Of a DNA stretch of 64,000 nucleotides, positions 51,743 through 59,679 are shown one piece after another. The number at the start of each line of letters is the position of its first letter. Position 1 is the stretch's first letter. Below the pieces are notes generated by a model. It was not told the DNA's origin. It saw only the letters and a list, made by a program, of their open reading frames with translations, and did not search any database. The DNA comes from Myxococcota bacterium. Its GTDB lineage: Bacteria; Myxococcota_A; UBA796. The stretch spans positions 142,896-206,895 of the forward strand of contig JAQXDW010000054.1 of NCBI GenBank assembly GCA_029251165.1, given 5' to 3'. Position numbers and translations under genes: made by a program.

Positions 51743-52451
51743 GTGGTGCCTCCGAGATGGGATGCTTCAATAATGTGGCAGACTATACATCAATCATGCA
51801 GCAGAAACACGGCGAGCACTGCAGGGCTCAATTCAGTCCTTGGCCAGGCCCCGTCGCGGGCCACATGATGGGATGCAAGACCGCAGAGTACCCTTCAAGA
51901 ACATGATGAAAACATCTTTAATGTATGTTTAAAACAACACTGCAACATCACTGATGCACGCCTTCGTCACAGGCTGAAGTCTGCCGCATGGGACGTCATC
52001 GAAAAACATGCTGCAGAGTTTAAGAGACCGCTCTATACCGGGGGCCCTGCTCCCTACATTCTGCCTGCGTTCGTCTCGCCCCAGCTCCCGCACACCGCTC
52101 ATGTATCAATCATGCTCTATACATGCTTCTATCTAACGACAATCTCAAAAACAGGAATGCAGCAGTCATGCCTCAGTCATACCAACCATGAGAACTACCC
52201 CCTTAAGAGCTTCTTAACTCACTCCCTCCAGGCCAGCCTCAGCACGCTCGCTGCGCAGTCATGCGTCAATCATACCCCAAACTCACCGGGCTCCTCCGCA
52301 GCGCACCGGCGCTCTCCTCTGGGAAGGTGTTTTTTGAGGAGGCACTGTGCCCTCAGCGGAGCCACCACGGAGTCTTCCCGCGCCGTCTCTCGTGTGCGGC
52401 AGCAGCACTGCTCACCCAGGTCTCCGGTGGCGGATGTGCTGCGCCTCCTGG
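51743..52451. other. AT-richer spacer with repeated CA(A/G)TCAT motifs, no convincing gene
   Basis: Lower in GC than its flanks. CAATCAT or CAGTCAT occurs at about 51791, 52108, 52163, 52174, 52256 and 52267. The first overlaps a TATAGT that could be the -10 of the HTH gene. A plus-strand frame open from about 51870 to 52504 contains some protein-like sequence (LRHRLKSAAWDVIEKHAAEF) but has no start codon before 52112 and reads poorly afterwards, so I regard it as a remnant. Confidence 0.5.
52163..52276. repeat. Two 21-bp direct repeats each with paired CARTCAT half-sites
   Basis: 52163-52183 and 52256-52276 match at 19 of 21 positions and are 93 bp apart; within each, two CARTCAT heptamers are spaced 11 bp, about one helical turn, as expected for operator sites. 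Two isolated copies lie nearer the HTH gene. Confidence 0.7.
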
Positions 52452-53420
52452 CTACTCCTCGGCGAGAAGCTGTGACAACCATGTCTCAAACTCAGGCGTC
52501 TTGATGAACACCCGAGCGTGAGTGGCGATCTGCTGCTCCAGCTCTGTCCGCCAGCCCTGATCCAGCCCGCTCTCGTCGAGAAAGTCCTGCACGGAGCGGC
52601 CGGCGGTCCCCTCCAGGGTCATGCGGACCATGCTGGCGATCTCTTCTCGGATTCCAGGACGCTTGACCAGCGCTCGGGTGACCGCAGCAGCCGTGCTGAC
52701 CAAGGAGTCCGGGTCCATCTTGTCGACCTCCGCTGCCAGCACCGTGGCGTCGGCCGCCAGGAGGGTGTCGAGGAGGTGGACCCGATACGCGCCATACAGC
52801 CTCGCGTGCTCTGCGGCGCAGATGTGGTCTGCGACCTGGCTGAGGGTGGCGTGGATGCTCTTGTCGACGTGATCTCGAATCTGGCTGCGCGCGGTGCGCT
52901 CGATCTCCTGAGACAGCCCACCGAGCACGCCATGAGATGCCTTGCGCTGAAGTGCCTTGAGCCGCCCGAGTCCCCGTGTGAGCTGAGCGGACTGCGGGAC
53001 GACCTCCGTCAGCCGGCTGATCTTCTGGGCAAACCCAGACAGCGAGCCGACGAGCACATCCTTGAAGATCTGCTCCATCGCGGCGTGATCGATGAGGCGG
53101 CCGATGAGATCCCGGTCCGGGATGTGCTCGCGAGCGAGCACAGCACGCAGGGGCTCAGAGACCTCTTCGGGCACATGCGGAGCTGCGCTGCCCTCTGGCA
53201 CCCGCTCCCGGATCTCAGCGATGCGATCGCGAATCCAGGCCTCTGTGTGCTCCTGACGGGTGGTCGCATCCAGGGTGGTGATCACCTGATCGGCAATCCA
53301 GTCCGGGTCGAGCAGCTCTGCGACCGGGCGCTCCATGAGGAACTCCACCAGCAGCCCGACCAGCCCATCGAGGAGACCGCTCTCCAGGCGGGCGAGGAGG
53401 ATGCTGGTGGTGGTGGTCAA
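52452..53420 (-). CDS. Helical protein of unknown function, coupled to the HelD-like helicase
   Basis: A 322-residue, almost entirely alpha-helical protein with a hydrophobic/amphipathic N-terminus (TTTSILLARLESGLLDGLVGLLVEFLM) and coiled-coil-prone middle (LGRLKALQRKASHGVLGGLSQEIERTA). No catalytic motif recognised. It starts with TTG in a 4-bp overlap with the helicase stop, so its synthesis is coupled to that enzyme. A role as membrane-associated or helicase-partner protein is inference only. Confidence 0.72.
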   Translation of the reverse strand: MTTTTSILLARLESGLLDGLVGLLVEFLMERPVAELLDPDWIADQVITTLDATTRQEHTEAWIRDRIAEIRERVPEGSAAPHVPEEVSEPLRAVLAREHIPDRDLIGRLIDHAAMEQIFKDVLVGSLSGFAQKISRLTEVVPQSAQLTRGLGRLKALQRKASHGVLGGLSQEIERTARSQIRDHVDKSIHATLSQVADHICAAEHARLYGAYRVHLLDTLLAADATVLAAEVDKMDPDSLVSTAAAVTRALVKRPGIREEIASMVRMTLEGTAGRSVQDFLDESGLDQGWRTELEQQIATHARVFIKTPEFETWLSQLLAEE

Positions 53421-55471
53421 CGGATGCTCGTGGGGAGAATGGACGAAGGGGTCCCGACGCTGGTCAGCCAGAGCTGATGGACCGCACGGGTGGCGGCGAC
53501 ATGCATCAGGCGTCGGTGGTGATCGGTGTCTGGCCAGTGAATCGCGCTGGCCTCAATGATGATGACATAGTCGAACTCCAGCCCCTTGACCTGATCGGCC
53601 TCGACGACATCAATGCCGGGTGCGAACGCAAACTTCTGGTCGACGACCCGGCGGACATCCGGGACCTCCGCATCCTCCAGACCGGCGGCATAGGTCGCGG
53701 AGAGGCTCGGGGTCGGCGTCAGGAGCGCGATGTTCGCGAGGGGCTCGTTGAGGGTGACGGCTCGGAGCGCCTCCGAGAGAAACGCCACCGCGGCACCGTG
53801 ATCGGAGAAGCGAAACATCTCGACCGGGGGGCCAGTCCGAATGGTCCGCGGCGGGGGCTCGCTGTCGTCCTCGAGAACCTCAAGGGCAAACCGGGTGATC
53901 GGGTGCGTGGAGCGGTAGCTGACCTCCAGGGTAGACAGCGCCTGGCTCTCGACGCCGATGCGGTCCAGAAAGGAGGTCCAGTCGGTGAAGCCAGCGGCGC
54001 GGGAGATGTGCTGGCGGGTGTCTCCAGCGAGGGTGACCGAGCGGTGCTTGTCGGTGGTCTCCAGGAGCACCTGGACCTCGACGGGAGAGAAATCCTGGAC
54101 CTCATCGAGCACGATGTGGGCATAGCTGAGGCTCCCAGATCGCCCAGCGCGCAGGGCACCAACCCGGAGCTGCCAGGCGCGAAGGAGGAGGGCGTCGTCT
54201 TCGACGTCGAGCTGGGCATCGACGTCGCGATCCCCCTCGATCCAGGCCGTGACTGCCCGGACCTGATCGGAGCTCCAGCGAATCGCACGCTCCAGGGCAC
54301 CCTCGCCGATGTCATCACCCAGCGCCCTCGACAGCGCCGCGCCGTCGGTGAGGAGGTTGGCCCAGTCGTCGATGGCCTGCTCCATCGTCGCCTTACCGGG
54401 GGTGCGCTTGATGATGGCGGTGAGCAGCTGGCTGACGGCGGGGTGCAGCTTGATCCGGGTGACCGGCTCCGGCGTGTCGTCGGCGATGGCGCTGGGGAGG
54501 ACGGGGAAGTGCCGCTTGACGGCAGTGCGCGCCCAGGACGTCCAGGTGGTGACGTTCACGCCGCTGACCCCGAGGGCCGGCAGGACGTGGGAGACGTAGT
54601 CCTTCATCGCCCGCCCCCAGACGATCACCAGGATGCGCCGCGCAGCAAACCGGCGGGGCTTGTTGAAGTTGAGGTAGGCAATGCGGTGCAGGGCTACGGT
54701 GGTCTTTCCCGAGCCAGCAGAGCCCCGGAGGACCACCACGCCGCTCTCAGAAGCGGTGATCAGCTCAAACTGCTCTGGATCGATGAGGGCTGCGATGTCG
54801 GGAAGGTGCTTGGAGGCACGAAGCTTCTGGCCTGACCCGAGGCGAGAGTCGACGCGCCCGGAGCGAAGCGCGCTCCCCTCCCCTCCCGACAGACGGCTCT
54901 GCTCATCGGACAGCGCAACCCAGGTGCCGTTGTTCTTCACCCAGCTCTGCGCTTGGCTGCCGACCCGGAGCAGCTCTCCCTGCTGGATGTGGAGGGTCCG
55001 GCGCACAGTGATGCACCCCTCGCGGATGCGTCCGGCGATCTCCTCGGCGTACTCCTCGCCTTCCTGATAGCGATAGAAGATGCGAGAGATCGGCGCGTTG
55101 CGCCAGTCGACGATGCGGAGGCCGCGGCCGAGTCGGGTGGCGCGACCGAGGAAGACGTCTCGGCTACGGCCGCTCTCCTCGACCCGTAGATGGGCGAAGT
55201 AGGGCGAGTCGGGATCAACCTCTTCGGTCTTGCGTCCGTTTCGAAGCTGCTCGAGCACAGCGTTGAGCTGATCGACCTGCTGATACAGAGACGCACGGTC
55301 CTCAGCCTTGGCCCCACGGAGCTCATCACGGAGGGTCAAGAGCTGCTTGACGGTCTCGCTCTCGGAGGCACCTGGGGCTTCCGGGTTCTCGATCAAGCGG
55401 GTCCGGATACCATCGAGGAGGCTTTCTTCTTCCCGAATCACGGGCAACGTCGGAGTCTCTGGGTTCACCAT
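53417..55471 (-). CDS. HelD-like superfamily I helicase (RNA polymerase-recycling type)
   Basis: A 684-residue SF1 ATPase. An N-terminal coiled coil (LLTLRDELRGAKAEDRASLYQQVDQLNAVLEQL) and the segment DVFLGRATRLGRGLRIVDWRNAPISRIFYRYQEGEEY are hallmarks of HelD, which releases stalled RNA polymerase, rather than UvrD. Walker A is LRGSAGSGKTTVALHRIAYL (about 248-262), Walker B LDEVQDFSP (about 455), motif III LAGDTRQHIS, then YRSTHPI and a C-terminal VKGLEFDYVIII/HVAATRAVHQLWL. All ATPase motifs are intact. Start ATG 55471 (a GTG lies one codon before). Confidence 0.88.
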   Translation of the reverse strand: MVNPETPTLPVIREEESLLDGIRTRLIENPEAPGASESETVKQLLTLRDELRGAKAEDRASLYQQVDQLNAVLEQLRNGRKTEEVDPDSPYFAHLRVEESGRSRDVFLGRATRLGRGLRIVDWRNAPISRIFYRYQEGEEYAEEIAGRIREGCITVRRTLHIQQGELLRVGSQAQSWVKNNGTWVALSDEQSRLSGGEGSALRSGRVDSRLGSGQKLRASKHLPDIAALIDPEQFELITASESGVVVLRGSAGSGKTTVALHRIAYLNFNKPRRFAARRILVIVWGRAMKDYVSHVLPALGVSGVNVTTWTSWARTAVKRHFPVLPSAIADDTPEPVTRIKLHPAVSQLLTAIIKRTPGKATMEQAIDDWANLLTDGAALSRALGDDIGEGALERAIRWSSDQVRAVTAWIEGDRDVDAQLDVEDDALLLRAWQLRVGALRAGRSGSLSYAHIVLDEVQDFSPVEVQVLLETTDKHRSVTLAGDTRQHISRAAGFTDWTSFLDRIGVESQALSTLEVSYRSTHPITRFALEVLEDDSEPPPRTIRTGPPVEMFRFSDHGAAVAFLSEALRAVTLNEPLANIALLTPTPSLSATYAAGLEDAEVPDVRRVVDQKFAFAPGIDVVEADQVKGLEFDYVIIIEASAIHWPDTDHHRRLMHVAATRAVHQLWLTSVGTPSSILPTSIR

Positions 55472-55507
55472 CACACCCTGGTCTGCGGATTTCTACAATC
55501 TACGGGA

Positions 55508-56077
55508 TTAACGGTGTATTGAGAGGTCTTCAAGTTCACGCCTCAAGTAGCCGAAAGCGGAAAGAAGACCCCCGATACCGCAGACCAGCGTCAAGGGAAA
55601 AGCGAGCGACGGCAGGCCGAGGATGGACAAAACAAACGCACCGGCCAGGGCAACCGCCGTCACGCGCCCGATCGCCAGCGGCTTGTTGGGGGGAACGGAT
55701 CCCCTCATGTAGCGACGGACATACCAGGGCACCAGGGCCCCCTGTACAACCTCGCGAGAGAACCAGAGCCACATCCACCACGCCGGAATCAGATCGACGT
55801 TGTACAGGGCCCAGGCGGCCTGAATGTGAAAGATCTTGTCGAGCCAGCCGTCGGCGAAGGCACCGATCTGGGAGACCGTGCCGGTGTGCCGTGCGACCGG
55901 TCCGTCCAGCGCATCGGAGACCACCGCAGCGAGGTAGACCATCAGCGCAGTCAGGGTGTCGTGCGCGATGAGCGGAAACAAGACCGCCAGCGGCAGCCGG
56001 ACCAGGGTCAGGGCACCGGCGAGGTTGAACAGCTCGCTCGGCTGAAGCACCAGTCGTGTCTGCTGCGCATCGCCCAC
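55508..56077 (-). CDS. CDP-alcohol phosphatidyltransferase family protein
   Basis: A 189-residue membrane enzyme with four to six helices and the complete catalytic motif SDALDGPVARHTGTVSQI then GAFADGWLDK, i.e. D-G-x2-A-R-x8-G-x3-D-x3-D. It should transfer a phospho-alcohol from CDP-diacylglycerol or a CDP-linked donor, as in phosphatidylglycerolphosphate or inositol-phosphate synthases; which one cannot be told. GTG start with AGGAG six bases upstream. Divergent from the rhodanese gene with 47 bp between starts. Confidence 0.9.
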   Translation of the reverse strand: MGDAQQTRLVLQPSELFNLAGALTLVRLPLAVLFPLIAHDTLTALMVYLAAVVSDALDGPVARHTGTVSQIGAFADGWLDKIFHIQAAWALYNVDLIPAWWMWLWFSREVVQGALVPWYVRRYMRGSVPPNKPLAIGRVTAVALAGAFVLSILGLPSLAFPLTLVCGIGGLLSAFGYLRRELEDLSIHR

Positions 56078-56124
56078 GCCGCTCTCCTATCACTGCTGGG
56101 ATACAGGGGGGGCAGGAGGGCATC

Positions 56125-56568
56125 ATGGGCCTGCTTCGATCAATCGCAAAGCGAATCCTGGGACGCACAGACGGCTCCAGCAGCGACGTGTTGCCGACCG
56201 CGCCAGCTCCCACCAAGCCGCCGGTTGCAGACGGCGCGAGCCTTGCGACCATCGAGTGTGGTCCTCAGGAGCTTCGAGAGCGCCTGGAGGCCGGCGAGAC
56301 GGTGACGGTGGTGGATGTCCGCGAGCCGTTCGAGACGGCCACCGGAATCATCCCCGGTGCGATCGAGATTCCGCTGCGAGAGCTCGCCTCACGCTGGGAG
56401 GAGCTCAAGAGCGCCGACGAGATCGTCTGCTACTGCGCTGCTGGTGCCCGCTCGTACAACGCCGCAATGCTGCTGCGGAAGAACGGCCTGATCAACGCCA
56501 CCTCCCTGGAGGGAGGGATCGCCGCCTGGCGCGCCATCGGTGCCGAGACCGCCTCCGCGAGCAGCTGA
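56125..56568 (+). CDS. Rhodanese-domain protein
   Basis: A 147-residue protein: short basic N-terminus and Pro/Ala linker, then a single rhodanese domain with VTVVDVREPFETATGIIPGAIEIPL and active-site loop CAAGARSY (Cys near 104), ending NATSLEGGIAAWRA. It may transfer sulfane sulfur to thiophilic acceptors. AGGAGG five bases before ATG fixes the start. Stop overlaps the hydrolase ATG by one base. Confidence 0.92.
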   Translation: MGLLRSIAKRILGRTDGSSSDVLPTAPAPTKPPVADGASLATIECGPQELRERLEAGETVTVVDVREPFETATGIIPGAIEIPLRELASRWEELKSADEIVCYCAAGARSYNAAMLLRKNGLINATSLEGGIAAWRAIGAETASASS

Positions 56569-57431
56569 TGGCCCAGCTCCCGGCCCCCATTCCATCCGTC
56601 ACACTGCCCGCGCTTCGGCAGGCCAACGACCTGCGGCGACGGGTCGAGGGGCGCATCCGAAGCGTCGACACCATCCGCTGGGATGGCGTGGCCTATGGAG
56701 AGCACCCCGAGCAGGTCATGCGGATCTGGGAGCTGAACAACCTCTGCCCGCGCGACGGCTGGCCTGCGGTGCTGCTGATCCACGGCGGTGGCTGGATGAC
56801 GGGCTCCCGGCATGACTTCGAGAGCCTTGCGCCGCGGCTGGGGCACAAGGGGATGATGGCGGCTGCGATGGACTACCGCCTCGCGCCGGACAGCCGCTGG
56901 CCGGCACAGCTGGAGGACGTCTTCGAGGCCATCCAGTTCCTACGCGACCAGCAGGTCGACCGCAGCCGGATCGCGCTGTGGGGGCACTCTGCGGGCGGGC
57001 AGATGGCGCTGATGGCCGCCCTGCTTCGCCCTGATCTTGTTCGCTGCGTGGTCGCCATGGGCGCGCCCTCAGACCTGCGACGGATTCAGGACACCAGCCC
57101 CGACCCGCTGGAGGACATCTTCGACCCAGAGGCGCTGGACTCCGCATCGCCGATTCGGGTGGCCTGCGCGCAGCCACCACCGATCCTGCTGGTGCACGGC
57201 GAGAAGGACCCGGTCTGCCCCATTGAGCATGCCAGAGAGCATGCAGCAGCCCGTCCAGAGGCTGTCGAGCTGATCGAGGTCGCAGGAGGAGACCACGGGC
57301 TGCGGTGGCCGCTGGTGGGAAGCATGCGCGCGCGGCGGCAGGCGATCCGATGGCTGGTGCGCCAGGTCGAGATGCCGAGCCGTGGCAGCAAGTGGCGTCG
57401 CCGAAAGAAGAAGAAGCAGAACAACAAGTAG
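56568..57431 (+). CDS. Alpha/beta-hydrolase (HSL-type esterase)
   Basis: A 287-residue esterase/lipase. Oxyanion motif HGGGWM (72-77), nucleophile elbow GHSAGG (Ser141), acid in ILLVHGEKDPVCP and base in GGDHGLRW complete the triad. This is the HSL/carboxylesterase group acting on small acyl esters. It ends in a strongly basic tail with runs of Lys and Arg (KWRRRKKKK), unusual for the family and perhaps for membrane or nucleic-acid contact. No signal peptide. Coupled to the rhodanese gene. Confidence 0.88.
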   Translation: MAQLPAPIPSVTLPALRQANDLRRRVEGRIRSVDTIRWDGVAYGEHPEQVMRIWELNNLCPRDGWPAVLLIHGGGWMTGSRHDFESLAPRLGHKGMMAAAMDYRLAPDSRWPAQLEDVFEAIQFLRDQQVDRSRIALWGHSAGGQMALMAALLRPDLVRCVVAMGAPSDLRRIQDTSPDPLEDIFDPEALDSASPIRVACAQPPPILLVHGEKDPVCPIEHAREHAAARPEAVELIEVAGGDHGLRWPLVGSMRARRQAIRWLVRQVEMPSRGSKWRRRKKKKQNNK

Positions 57432-57805
57432 GCCCCCACGCCCGGTGCCGCCCCAGGATGAGCCGACAGGGCGCAAGTGGGCAGCGGACACAGGCCGCTC
57501 CAAGAAGCCTGCAGGCCAGCACACCGCAGCGACAACGCGCCGGCCTCCGACAGGGCGCGGCTCAGGTCATTCTGCGACTCCAAGGCCGTTCACCGCAGAC
57601 AAGGCTCCACCGTCACCCAACAAAATAGCCTTTAACGGTGACAATAGACGGCCTTCTGTCAAAGTCTGGAAACCGGCCTCGTTGAGGGTCATTTCCACGG
57701 ACACCAGAAAACACTTAAGTGTTTAATATTGCTACATTGTAAATGCATATTCCGTAAACCATTGCCTCGTCAACACATGACATGGTAATCAATTAAACGG
57801 AACAC
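57432..57805. other. AT-rich convergent intergenic region
   Basis: Both flanking genes end here. GC falls sharply from 57600 to 57800. It contains the 16-bp palindrome at 57709-57724. No gene is visible. Confidence 0.5.
57709..57724. repeat. Perfect 16-bp palindrome
   Basis: AAACACTTAAGTGTTT is self-complementary over 16 bases. It lacks GC and a loop, so it fits a dimeric protein-binding site better than a terminator, though its place between convergent genes is odd for an operator. Confidence 0.7.
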
Positions 57806-58765
57806 TTACCGGAGCAAAACAGCACAAAGATCCTGGATTTGCTCCACCAGTCGCCGTCGACGCCCGCGCCTCACGGACTTCCGGATGCCGACCAGCAGTC
57901 TCCGTCTCAGTCGCCCTCCCCCTCCCCTGCCCGCTTCACCCCCGACCGCATCCAGGTGCCACCCCCACACCCCAAGCTCCGCCGCCGTCGCACCCTCCAG
58001 CTGCCGCACCACCACCGCTCGCTTCACCGGATCGGCCAGCACCACCGGCCACCGCTCCGGCCGCTTCTTCAGCTCCCTGAGCCGGCTCGCCTCCGGATCT
58101 CCCAGCCCTGCCGCGACCGGCACCGCCCCATACGCCAGCGCCTCTGCTCCGATCTCCATCCCGACAAACGTCCCCACTGCTGCAAGGACCGCCTCCGGCT
58201 CTGCCACCAGCTGCTCGTAGGTCACGTGCAGCATCGGCCCATCATCCTCAAGGACAAATCGGGCAATTGCTGGCACGTATCGACTCAGGATCGGGTTGAA
58301 CCGCGCCGCCTCTTCGAAGTCTCCGCCAAAGAACGCCTCGGCATAGCTGACAAACACCGCTGCCGGATGCCGGGTCAGCACGATCACCTTTGCCTCCGGG
58401 TAGAGCTTTCGAAGCTCTGGCAGGACCAGGGCGTTCGCGGGGGTCTTGTCGACGAGGAAGCGCGCCTCCTCATCCAGCCCCGCCAGGAGTCCGCCGTACA
58501 GCGTGTCCGCGTACGCCCGGCAGGCCGCCACGTAGTCCGCCTCTCCCCCTGGCAGGACATCGACGATTCCCGTCATCGCCGCCCGAGCCTGGAGGGCATC
58601 AAACGGCGCCTTCTCTACGGTCCGCCACAGCCCGAGGTGAGCCAGCGGAGGCAGCAGGTGAAGCTCAGGGTGCCCTTGAATTCCAGGCACTGCGTTGAGG
58701 ATGCGCATGAGCACGGTGGAGCCAGAGCGCGGCGCGCTGATGATGAAGATCAGCCGGTGCTCCAT
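57806..58765 (-). CDS. PAPS-dependent sulfotransferase family protein
   Basis: A 319-residue protein with the 5'-phosphosulfate loop FIISAPRSGSTVLMRIL (about 7-22) and the 3'-phosphate region VIVLTRHPAAVFVSYAEAFF (about 118-137), typical of Sulfotransfer_3-type enzymes that move sulfate from PAPS to an alcohol or amine. The C-terminus is Arg-rich (RLRRRLLVGIRKSVRRGRRRR). ATG 58765 chosen; GTG 58771, overlapping the murB stop by 4 bp, is possible. Acceptor unknown. Confidence 0.85.
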   Translation of the reverse strand: MEHRLIFIISAPRSGSTVLMRILNAVPGIQGHPELHLLPPLAHLGLWRTVEKAPFDALQARAAMTGIVDVLPGGEADYVAACRAYADTLYGGLLAGLDEEARFLVDKTPANALVLPELRKLYPEAKVIVLTRHPAAVFVSYAEAFFGGDFEEAARFNPILSRYVPAIARFVLEDDGPMLHVTYEQLVAEPEAVLAAVGTFVGMEIGAEALAYGAVPVAAGLGDPEASRLRELKKRPERWPVVLADPVKRAVVVRQLEGATAAELGVWGWHLDAVGGEAGRGGGGRLRRRLLVGIRKSVRRGRRRRLVEQIQDLCAVLLR

Positions 58766-58767
58766 GC

Positions 58768-59679
58768 TCACAGCGGCCAGGCGCCCTCCGGCCACGCACC
58801 GACCGCGTGTACCTCGGGCTCGATCACCGCGCCGGTCTCGGCACGCACGGTGTCGCGGGCCAGCTTGATGAGTCCGTAGACGTCTGCCGCCGTCGCACCG
58901 CCGATGTTCACGATGAAGTTGGCGTGCTTCTCGCTGATCTGAGCGCCGCCGATGGTGTGCCCCTTCAGCCCGACCGCTTCGATCAGCCGACCGGCGTAGT
59001 CCCCCGGCGGGTTCTTGAACACCGAGCCGCACGAGGGCTGGCTGAGGGGCTGGGTGGCCTTGCGGCGGCCCAGGTATTCGCGAATCTCCGCCCGCTCCTG
59101 CGCCACAGCCACCCCGGAAGTCACCGACAGCCACGCTCGGGTGACCACGGCACCGTCCGGCAAGCCGGGAGCACTCCGATACTCAAATCCGATGTCTTCG
59201 CTAGTATAACGTACCGTCTCGCCACCCTGAAGGACCGCCTCGACCGCCTGCGTTGCGCGACCGATCTCTCCGAGACGCCAGCCGGCGTTCATGCGAATGG
59301 CCCCGCCAACCGTTCCGGGAATTCCAGCCAAGCAGCCAAGTCCGCCGAGTCCCTGGCGGGCAAGCCGGGCCAGGAGCGCCGCGTTGAGCAGCCCGCCGCC
59401 GACCTCGAGGACGTCTCCCTCCACCGTGCTGGTGAGGAAGTCGCCCTTGAGCTTGACCACCACACCGCGAATGCCCGCATCTGCGATCAGGAGGTTGCTG
59501 CCGTTGCCGAGCACCGTCACCGGAACCGACAGGGCCATCACCTCCGCGAGCTGTGCGGCGGTGGTGATGGTGACCAGGGCGTCCGCTGGGCCGCCGATTC
59601 GCCAGAACCCATGTCGGCTCAGCGGCTCGTCCGTCAGCGGTGACAGCCCGAGGGCCTCCAGCGACGCCGCGATGCTCAC
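58768..59679 (-). CDS. murB: UDP-N-acetylenolpyruvoylglucosamine reductase
   Basis: MurB uses FAD and NADPH to make UDP-N-acetylmuramate for peptidoglycan. The 303-residue protein has the FAD-binding segments RIGGPADALVTI, VTVLGNGSNLLIADAGIRG and CLAGIPGTVGGAIRMNAG, the catalytic Ser in SCGSVFKNP and Glu in VIEPEVHAVG. The short form without the extra loop is the type II enzyme. It overlaps the aldehyde dehydrogenase by 4 bp, an unusual location, since murB normally sits in the dcw cluster or alone. Confidence 0.96.
   Translation of the reverse strand: MSIAASLEALGLSPLTDEPLSRHGFWRIGGPADALVTITTAAQLAEVMALSVPVTVLGNGSNLLIADAGIRGVVVKLKGDFLTSTVEGDVLEVGGGLLNAALLARLARQGLGGLGCLAGIPGTVGGAIRMNAGWRLGEIGRATQAVEAVLQGGETVRYTSEDIGFEYRSAPGLPDGAVVTRAWLSVTSGVAVAQERAEIREYLGRRKATQPLSQPSCGSVFKNPPGDYAGRLIEAVGLKGHTIGGAQISEKHANFIVNIGGATAADVYGLIKLARDTVRAETGAVIEPEVHAVGAWPEGAWPL

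Noticed and set aside
51870..52504. Plus-strand open frame with some protein-like stretches
   Set aside because: No start codon before 52112, poor composition after it; the repeats within it look more like DNA-binding sites.
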